From UBA5359 sp028699365 [NCBI: bacterium] (lineage in GTDB: Bacteria > UBP13 > UBA5359): a DNA stretch of 9,958 nt. The stretch is taken from NCBI GenBank assembly GCA_028699365.1, contig JAQVUQ010000070.1, forward strand, positions 1 through 9,958. Reading direction: 5' to 3'. The notes below the pieces were generated by a model. That model did not search any database. It was not told where the DNA came from and saw nothing but the letters and a program-made list of their open reading frames with translations. This document shows positions 4,609 to 9,958 of this stretch, one piece after another; position 1 is the stretch's first letter; every line of letters starts with the position of its first letter. Both the position numbers and the translations under genes were made by a program.

Positions 4609-6648
4609 ATGATAATCCTGAAACCAACAACTAACAACCAACAACCAACAACCGCGCTCAAAGAGCGCATTTTCTGGATAGTGGCGCTATTCATCCTGCT
4701 GACGGCAGGTTTTTCCGCGGTTTCGGCGGAGGAGAACGAAGGATCGGCAGCGGTGATTTCCAATGAATTCATCTCCCTGCGCGTCAACGCCGGCGATTAC
4801 GATACCGGGCGCATATCCGTCGATACCACCGGCGGCGACATAGGGCGGGATGGCGATAACGACAAGCCGCTGATATACGGGCGCCCGCTTCCCTGGACTT
4901 CATACACTACCGTGCGCATAGACGGACAGGATTATATCTTTGGCGGACCGACAAAACGCCGTTCCGGCAAGAGCGGGACGGCAGGAGTTATGGCCGGTTT
5001 GCCCAGAGTGCAGGGGCGAACGCTGTCCACTACCTGTCGCTTTGGGCCGGTTGAGGTGACGCAACGTCTGGGTTTTGCCCGCAGTCTGACCACGCGCATG
5101 GAAGATACGGCTGAAATAACTTACCAGATATCCAATCTCGATGGCAAGCCGCACAGCGTAGGCATACGCGTATTGCTGGATACCATGCTGGGAGATAACG
5201 ACGGTGCGCCGTTCCGCATCGGGGACAGGGCGCTGACGGGTGCCGCCTGGCTGCATGGCGCTGAGATACCTGATTACTGGCTGGCTTTCGATTCCCTCAG
5301 CGATCCCCGGGTAATGGCCCAAGGAACGCTACGCGGCCTGCATGCCGTAGCTCCCGATAGAATATGCTTCACCGATTGGGGCACCGCCGCCGACGAACTG
5401 TGGGACATAAATATCGTTCCGGGCACGCCTTTCGTGCGCAAGGACGAGGAGGAACTCGACAGCGCCGTAGCCCTGTTCTGGGATCCGGCCGGGATCGAGG
5501 CCGGTGCGTCCCATACGGTGACGACTTACTATGGACTGGGCGGAGTGGATATACAGCCCGGCCGTCTGACACTGGGAATTACCGCCCCGGCCGAAGTGCA
5601 GAGCGGAAAGGACCGGCAGACGGCAGTTACCATTATCGGCTATCTGGAAAACAGCGGCGGCTTTGAGGCACGCGACGTCAAAGCCGTTCTCAATCTGCCG
5701 GAGGGCCTGGTCTTTGCCGATGGCGACAGGGCAGAGCGCGTTATCGGCAGCATGGCTATAGGCGAAGTGAGACAGATGGTCTGGATGGTGCAGCCCAGCG
5801 GTGTTTCCGGCGGCAAGCAGACGCTGACGCTGGAGGTAACGTCTTCCAATGTCGAAGGCAACAAAGTAAGCCGGGGAATAAACATTCTATCTCCTCCCAG
5901 GCTGACCCTCAAAATAACGGCACCCGAAGCCCAGACTCTGGATGCCGGCGGCATCAGGCAGCCGGATCCGGTTCAGGTTAGTGCGGTACTTATTAATACG
6001 GGCGGCTCCGAAGCCAACAACGTCAGAGTCTTCATGACGCCCGGAAGCGAGTTGAAGCTTGTTTACGGCTCGTTGCCGCTGGAGAGCATACCCTTCCTGG
6101 GACCCGGACAGAAGGTGGCGTTCAACTGGGGGCTGACACCGTCGGAGCGGGCAGAGGGAGACCTTTCCTACCGGGTGGCCATGCAGTCCACCAGCGTGGA
6201 TGCTCAGGAACTAACCGGCAAAGTATCCGTTCCCCGACTCAGGCCCGGGATATATTTCAGGCCTGATAAGGGCCGTGTTTCCGCAGGCGGGTTTATCGAT
6301 GTGGAACTGATGCTGGATAGATTAAGAGATTTCGTATCGGGACGGACCGTAATAACTTACGATCCCAAGATTCTGGAGCCTGTCTTCATCTCGCGGGGCA
6401 CGCTCTTCGTTCAAGGCGAATCCCTGCTGGAATGGGCGGAACCGATAGTGGATGAGCAAGCCGGACGTATAACGATATCCGGCAGCGGGCGTCAGCCGGT
6501 TTCCGGCGGCGGCAGCCTTTGCGTGCTGCATTTCAGAACGCTGCAAACGGGCACGGCCTCGGTTCAACTGGTGGAGAAGAGCATCAAGGGCGGCAGCGGC
6601 AAGGAGATAGAGCTTGCCGGTTGCCGGGCCGAGATAGTTGTCGAATAG
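4609..6648 (+). CDS. Secreted multi-domain beta-sandwich protein with C-terminal cohesin-like domain
   Basis: A 679-residue exported protein. Residues 1-40 form a long signal peptide: a repeat-derived polar start (KPTTNNQQPTT), KER, a hydrophobic core (FWIVALFILLTAG) and a likely cleavage after VSA (38-40). About 50-311 is a domain I cannot name, rich in beta-strand-like segments (ISLRVNAGDYDTGRISVDTT; PWTSYTTVRIDGQDYIFGG). About 319-427 and 430-542 look like two Ig-like/CARDB-type domains (LENSGG-EARDVKAVLNLPEG; LINTGGSEANNVRVFMTPG). About 546-679 resembles a cohesin domain (GRVSAGGFIDVELMLD, TYDPKILEP, a GRITISGSG strand, LHFRT). No membrane anchor or catalytic motif is seen. An upstream in-frame TTG (4441) would lack a signal peptide. 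It lies between tonB and the SLH protein, suggesting a cell-envelope role; its binding partner is unknown. The cohesin call is from pattern only. Confidence 0.8.
   Translation: MIILKPTTNNQQPTTALKERIFWIVALFILLTAGFSAVSAEENEGSAAVISNEFISLRVNAGDYDTGRISVDTTGGDIGRDGDNDKPLIYGRPLPWTSYTTVRIDGQDYIFGGPTKRRSGKSGTAGVMAGLPRVQGRTLSTTCRFGPVEVTQRLGFARSLTTRMEDTAEITYQISNLDGKPHSVGIRVLLDTMLGDNDGAPFRIGDRALTGAAWLHGAEIPDYWLAFDSLSDPRVMAQGTLRGLHAVAPDRICFTDWGTAADELWDINIVPGTPFVRKDEEELDSAVALFWDPAGIEAGASHTVTTYYGLGGVDIQPGRLTLGITAPAEVQSGKDRQTAVTIIGYLENSGGFEARDVKAVLNLPEGLVFADGDRAERVIGSMAIGEVRQMVWMVQPSGVSGGKQTLTLEVTSSNVEGNKVSRGINILSPPRLTLKITAPEAQTLDAGGIRQPDPVQVSAVLINTGGSEANNVRVFMTPGSELKLVYGSLPLESIPFLGPGQKVAFNWGLTPSERAEGDLSYRVAMQSTSVDAQELTGKVSVPRLRPGIYFRPDKGRVSAGGFIDVELMLDRLRDFVSGRTVITYDPKILEPVFISRGTLFVQGESLLEWAEPIVDEQAGRITISGSGRQPVSGGGSLCVLHFRTLQTGTASVQLVEKSIKGGSGKEIELAGCRAEIVVE
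4654..4668 (+). other. Small hairpin in repeat copy B, inside the coding start of the secreted protein
   Basis: GCGCTC (4654-4659), loop AAA (4660-4662), GAGCGC (4663-4668): a perfect 6-bp stem. It is at the same aligned position as 1682-1696. Pair 4658-4664 is T-A where copy A has C-G (1686-1692), and the loop differs, so pairing is conserved although bases changed. In this copy it encodes residues 16-20 of the protein. Confidence 0.8.
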
Positions 6649-6676
6649 AATAAATGGAATAAGGATGTGGTCTTGA

Positions 6677-7312
6677 GTGAGAAAGTATCTGTTGCTGTTG
6701 CTACTGGTGCTGTTTGTAATACCGACTGCGGCCATGGCGGCCGGACCGGACGAGATAGGCCCCGATCACTGGGCTTACAAGACGATGAAGACCCTCATCG
6801 GCAAGGGCTACCTGTCAAGCTATGAGGACGGTACTTTAGGATCAGGCAAGCCTGTCACCCGTATGGATTTTGCCCTGGCGGTGGACAAGATGCTCAAGGA
6901 GATAGAGGGCGGCAAGGTTCAGGCTCTGCGCGAGGATCTGGACGGCGTACGCAAGCTGATCAACGAATTCCGCAACGAAATGGTGGATGCGCAGGGCAAA
7001 GTGAAGAACCTCGATGATAAGATAGCCAATCTGGAGAAGCAGAGAGTGGTTTTGAACGAGGACTTTTCCAGAATGACGGTCGGCATGAGAGGGCTGCAGA
7101 AAGAACTTGACGGTACCAAAGTGGAGCTGGCCAGGACCAAAACCGACCTGGCGGCCGCCAATATGGAAGTATCGGCGCTTAAAGCGGATCTGTCTAACGC
7201 CAAAGACAGCATAAAAGCTTCCAAAGAGATGGAACAGCGCCTGCAGAAATCGCAGCGACGCACCAATATTTTCCTGGGGCTGGCATTTATAGTGGCTTTG
7301 GTAAAGAATTAG
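6677..7312 (+). CDS. SLH-domain, coiled-coil envelope protein with C-terminal hydrophobic anchor (Omp-alpha-like)
   Basis: A 211-residue exported protein. Residues 1-21 are a signal peptide (MRKYLLLLLLVLFVIPTAAM, cleavage near AMA). Residues 26-72 are a single S-layer-homology domain (DHWAYKTMKTLIGKGYLSSY, then G-PVTRMDFALAVDKML). About 75-193 is a long charged heptad-like region, surely coiled coil, with several LxxxL/K-E-L registers. Residues 197-209 (NIFLGLAFIVALV) are a short hydrophobic tail before the end KN. This order matches Omp-alpha of Thermotoga and the N-terminal part of OmpM-type tethers, in which SLH binds peptidoglycan or its polymers and the coiled coil spans the periplasm. 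Starts at GTG 6677, with AAGGA at 6661-6665, 28 nt after the previous gene. Membrane placement of the tail (outer or inner) is inference. Confidence 0.88.
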   Translation: MRKYLLLLLLVLFVIPTAAMAAGPDEIGPDHWAYKTMKTLIGKGYLSSYEDGTLGSGKPVTRMDFALAVDKMLKEIEGGKVQALREDLDGVRKLINEFRNEMVDAQGKVKNLDDKIANLEKQRVVLNEDFSRMTVGMRGLQKELDGTKVELARTKTDLAAANMEVSALKADLSNAKDSIKASKEMEQRLQKSQRRTNIFLGLAFIVALVKN

Positions 7313-7339
7313 CTTGCAAACGATCGTGGGAGGATAGTA

Positions 7340-8725
7340 ATGAGCAGCATTTACGATGTCATCGTTGTCGGCGGCGGGCCGGGCGGCTATGTAGCCGCAC
7401 TTCGTGCCGCCAGATTGGGAGGGCGTGTGGCCCTGGTGGAGAGAGACAAGCTGGGAGGCACCTGTCTGAACAGAGGGTGCATACCCACCAAGGCTCTTAT
7501 CGCCAGTGCCGAGCTGCTGGCGACTGCCCGAAAAGCCGATCGATTCGGCGTCAAGGTGACGGGGGTATCTCCCGATCTGCCGGCCATTATGAAGCGCAAG
7601 GAGCAGATCGTCAAACAGTTGCGCGGCGGGATAGAGCACCTGTGCAAAGCCGGAAAAGTGGATGTATACAACGGCAACGGCCGTCTGAGCCAGGGCACAT
7701 CCGTCATAGTTTCCGGCGAGCAGGGAGAGCAGGAACTGCAGGGGAAAAGCGTCATCCTGGCTACCGGCTCCTACCCCTGCGGTGTTCCCATCGAGGGATG
7801 CGCTCTGGAACTGGGCAATGTGGTCACCAGTGATGAGATGCTGGAACTGAAGCAGATACCGGGCCGTTTGCTGGTCATAGGCGCCGGAGCCGTGGGTGTG
7901 GAGTTTTCCTATATCTTCAGGCAGTTCGGCTCCGAGGTGACCCTGGTGGAGGTGCTGCCGCAGATTCTTCCCAACGAAGATGCCGAGGTAAGCGCCGAGA
8001 TGGAGAAGGCTCTGGGTCGCGAAGGCATCAGAGTCATGACTTCCACCTGCGTGCAGAAAGTGGAGAAAGACGGCGAAGGCTATAAGGTACATCTCTCCGG
8101 GGATGCGGTGGAGACTGTCGATCTGGTTTTGCTGGCCGTGGGCAGGCGTGCCTGCCTGGAAGGGCTTGGTCTGGAGGAAGCCGGCGTAGCCGTGGAGCGA
8201 CGCGGCATCACGGTAGACGATCAGATGAAAACCAATGTTCCGGGAGTATATGCCATCGGGGATGCCGTCGGCATCATCCAGTTGGCGCATGTAGCCTCGG
8301 CTCAGGGACTGGTGGCCGCCGCCAACGCCATGGGCGGCAGCGAGACCATGGATTACAAGGTAGTGCCCGGCTGCACCTACGCATCGCCGGAGATAGCCAG
8401 TGTCGGCCTGACCGAAGAGCAGGCCAGGCAGGATGGACGTGACATCAAAGTTGGCCGGTTCCCCTTCCGCAACATAGGACGCGCTCTGGCCATGGGCGAG
8501 CGCGAAGGCTTCGTCAAGATCATTGCCGATGCCCGCTACGGCGAGGTGCTGGGAGCCCATATAATAGGGCCGCAGGCCACCAGTCTCATCAGCGAACTGG
8601 CCCTGGCCATGAAGGCTGAAGTGACGGTGGAGGAGATAACCGCCACCATTCACGCTCACCCCACTCTGCCCGAAGCTGTAGACGAAGCGGCCATGGACGT
8701 CCTGGGGCTGGCGCTTCACAAGTAA
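7340..8725 (+). CDS. lpdA: Dihydrolipoamide dehydrogenase (E3)
   Basis: A 461-residue FAD flavoprotein that reoxidises the E2 dihydrolipoyl arm and makes NADH. The FAD-binding motif is VGGGPGGYVAA (G11-G16), the redox disulfide is in GGTCLNRGCIPTK (C42, C47), the NAD-binding motif is VIGAGAVGVEF (G181-G186), the second FAD motif is YAIGDA (304-309), and the active-site base is H440 with E445 in HAHPTLPEA. No N-terminal lipoyl domain is present. Length is normal for the family. ATG at 7340 has GGGAGGA at 7328-7334 at 5-nt spacing. It follows the SLH gene by 27 nt, not E2, although it very likely serves the E1/E2 complex encoded at the left of the window; service to a glycine-cleavage or other complex cannot be excluded. 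Confidence 0.96.
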   Translation: MSSIYDVIVVGGGPGGYVAALRAARLGGRVALVERDKLGGTCLNRGCIPTKALIASAELLATARKADRFGVKVTGVSPDLPAIMKRKEQIVKQLRGGIEHLCKAGKVDVYNGNGRLSQGTSVIVSGEQGEQELQGKSVILATGSYPCGVPIEGCALELGNVVTSDEMLELKQIPGRLLVIGAGAVGVEFSYIFRQFGSEVTLVEVLPQILPNEDAEVSAEMEKALGREGIRVMTSTCVQKVEKDGEGYKVHLSGDAVETVDLVLLAVGRRACLEGLGLEEAGVAVERRGITVDDQMKTNVPGVYAIGDAVGIIQLAHVASAQGLVAAANAMGGSETMDYKVVPGCTYASPEIASVGLTEEQARQDGRDIKVGRFPFRNIGRALAMGEREGFVKIIADARYGEVLGAHIIGPQATSLISELALAMKAEVTVEEITATIHAHPTLPEAVDEAAMDVLGLALHK

Positions 8726-8747
8726 GTTCCTTAAGGATGTGCAGATT

Positions 8748-9958
8748 ATGCTCAGGCCCGAGAAGATCGAGCTGCAAGAGCTTATAGACCAAAAGTTACT
8801 GAATAAATTGCTGGCCTCTTTTCGTGAGGCTACCGGGCTGACGGCCAGAGTGCTGGATGCCGACGGCAAGAAGCTGGTAGAGCCGGAAGGCTATGAGGAT
8901 AATTGCCACTTCTGCCGCTTGCTGCGCTCCTGCCCGCAGGGCGAAGAGCGCTGCCTGCAATCCATACTCAAGGGCGGTTTGCAGGCCTCCAAACTGGGAG
9001 AGCCGTATATCTTCTTCTGCCACAGCGGTCTGGTGGAGTGGGTGGCGCCCATCGTGGCCGAGGACCGCTATCTGGGCTGCGTCGTCTGCGGCCAGGTCCT
9101 GATGTGGCAGCCGGATGATATCTTTCTCAACGACATCAGGGAGAAAAACGACGGCCTGAACATAGATCATGATGAACTTATGGGGGCGGCCAGGGAATTG
9201 AAGATCGTTTCCGGTCCCAAGGTTCAGGCGGCAGCCGAGCTTATCTTCGTCATCGCCAATCACCTGGCCAAGACAGGCCTGGTGACCCTGATGCAGCGGC
9301 GGGAGATCAGCGAGCAGCAATCACGTCTCAACGATGAAATACAGGCCCGCAAGACCCTGGAAGAGGAACTGGAACAGAGCAAGAGCGTAGCCATCTCGCC
9401 GCTCTATCCTCTGGAGAAGGAGCGGGAACTCCTGGCCAAGGTCCGCATGGGAGACCGCCTTGGTGCCAAGGAGATTCTCAACAACCTGCTGGGCGATATC
9501 TTCTTCAAGAGCGCCGGGCACCCGGAGGTCATCAAGGCCCGCGTTCTGGAGTTGGTCGTCGTCCTGTCACGCGCCGCCGTCGAAGGCGGGGCCAGCCTGG
9601 AGAGGCTCCTCGGTCTGAATTTCTACTACCTGCAGGAGCTGTATGAAATCGATTCTCTGGATGAGCTCTCCCACTGGATAGCCAGGGCTCTGGACGGATT
9701 TATAGATGCCGTTTATGATATACGTGACCTTAAAAACTTCCGGGTAATCAAGCAGACGGTGGATTATATCGAGCAGAACTATAACCGCGATCTATCCATA
9801 GACGAGATCGCCAAAGCGGTTCACCTCAGCCCGTTCTATCTGAGCCATCTCTTCAAGCAGCAGATGGACAGCACGCTGGTGGAATGTCTTACCGGCGTCC
9901 GCATAGAGAAGGCCAAGCAGATGCTGAAAGAGACTTCACGCAGCATAACCCAGGTGGC
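8748..9958 (+). CDS. PocR-type sensor AraC-family transcriptional regulator, 3' end cut by the window
   Basis: The reading frame is open from the ATG at 8748 to the window edge (403 codons). Residues about 9-170 look like a PocR sensory domain: a Cys-rich region C53, C56, C62, C69, C91 (NCHFCRLLRSC; YIFFCHSGLVEWVAPI), then GCVVCGQV (C111, C114). About 185-215 is a probable coiled coil (ISEQQSRLNDEIQARKTLEE). From about 333 there is an AraC helix-turn-helix (VIKQTVDYIEQNYNRDLSID; EIAKAVHLSPFYLSHLFKQQ), cut before the second helix-turn-helix ends. Its ribosome binding site AAGGA (8733-8737) lies 10 nt before the ATG; an in-frame GTG at 8739 is too close to it. It begins 22 nt after lpdA. PocR proteins sense small alcohols such as 1,2-propanediol in known cases; the ligand here is unknown. 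It could control the dehydrogenase locus. Confidence 0.88.
   Translation, partial: MLRPEKIELQELIDQKLLNKLLASFREATGLTARVLDADGKKLVEPEGYEDNCHFCRLLRSCPQGEERCLQSILKGGLQASKLGEPYIFFCHSGLVEWVAPIVAEDRYLGCVVCGQVLMWQPDDIFLNDIREKNDGLNIDHDELMGAARELKIVSGPKVQAAAELIFVIANHLAKTGLVTLMQRREISEQQSRLNDEIQARKTLEEELEQSKSVAISPLYPLEKERELLAKVRMGDRLGAKEILNNLLGDIFFKSAGHPEVIKARVLELVVVLSRAAVEGGASLERLLGLNFYYLQELYEIDSLDELSHWIARALDGFIDAVYDIRDLKNFRVIKQTVDYIEQNYNRDLSIDEIAKAVHLSPFYLSHLFKQQMDSTLVECLTGVRIEKAKQMLKETSRSITQV

Larger units (their letters stand above)
4499..4669 (+). repeat. Composite dispersed repeat, copy B (overlaps the start of the next gene)
   Basis: Three heptads CAGGAGC (4499-4519) are followed by GGTTACCGGGGCATGGGAAG (within 4530-4559, core GCATGGGAAGACAGAA identical to copy A), a spacer unlike copy A, a lone CAGGAGT at 4597-4603, and the block 4606-4669 that aligns without gaps to 1634-1697 (AATCCTGAA, CCAACAAC units, hairpin). 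Here the block lies inside the coding sequence of the secreted protein starting at 4609. The unlike spacers and base changes suggest the two copies diverged some time ago. Confidence 0.85.

Noticed and set aside
4609-6648. Cellulosome scaffoldin
   Set aside because: Only one cohesin-like domain is seen, with no dockerin, carbohydrate-binding module or glycosidase in the window; cohesin-like domains are common outside cellulosomes.
6842-8869. Long antisense reading frame (675 codons) on the minus strand across the SLH and lpdA genes
   Set aside because: It lies wholly opposite two well-supported genes, its translation is His/Gln/Leu-rich without any recognisable domain, and such antisense openness comes from the codon bias of the sense genes.

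Overview
The window is a co-directional (all + strand), densely coded, moderately GC-rich bacterial region. Together the genes suggest an anaerobic or facultative diderm that also carries S-layer-homology (SLH) proteins, for example a diderm Bacillota lineage or another SLH-bearing diderm phylum. ExbB/ExbD/TonB implies an outer membrane. The SLH + coiled coil + C-terminal hydrophobic tail protein looks like the Omp-alpha/OmpM tethers of such bacteria. Assignment below that level is inference.

Layout. (1) 2-1498: the C-terminal end of a 2-oxoacid (acetoin or pyruvate) dehydrogenase E1 beta subunit, then a complete E2 acyltransferase with one lipoyl domain and, unusually, two E3-binding domains. 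(2) 1499-1716: a gap holding copy A of a composite repeat (CAGGAGY heptads, a conserved core, a CAAC-rich tract and a small hairpin). (3) 1717-2505: a short-chain dehydrogenase resembling sorbitol-6-phosphate dehydrogenase or acetoin/butanediol reductases, started at a GTG. (4) 2506-2696: a structured leader with a perfect 13-bp hairpin. (5) 2697-4457: exbB, exbD and tonB, overlapping. (6) 4458-4608 and into the next gene: copy B of the repeat, which supplies the ribosome binding site, start codon and first codons of the next gene. (7) 4609-6648: a secreted multi-domain beta-sandwich protein ending in a cohesin-like domain. (8) 6677-7312: the SLH/coiled-coil/tail-anchor protein. (9) 7340-8725: dihydrolipoamide dehydrogenase (E3, lpdA). 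(10) 8748 to the window end: a PocR-domain AraC-type regulator, cut by the window edge.

How it fits together. E1 beta, E2 and E3 are parts of one multienzyme complex that oxidatively cleaves a 2-oxoacid or acetoin to acyl-CoA and NADH. Here the E3 gene is separated from E2 by about 5.8 kb holding an SDR, a TonB energy-transduction module and two exported envelope proteins. From exbB to the PocR gene all gaps except the repeat-bearing one are under 30 nt or are overlaps, so the envelope module, E3 and the regulator could be one transcription unit.

No RNA genes, insertion sequences, CRISPR arrays or attachment sites were seen. The most notable points are the two-copy composite repeat with a compensatory base-pair change in its hairpin, the use of one copy as a translation start, and the ExbB/ExbD/TonB-cohesin-SLH cluster nested inside a dehydrogenase locus.
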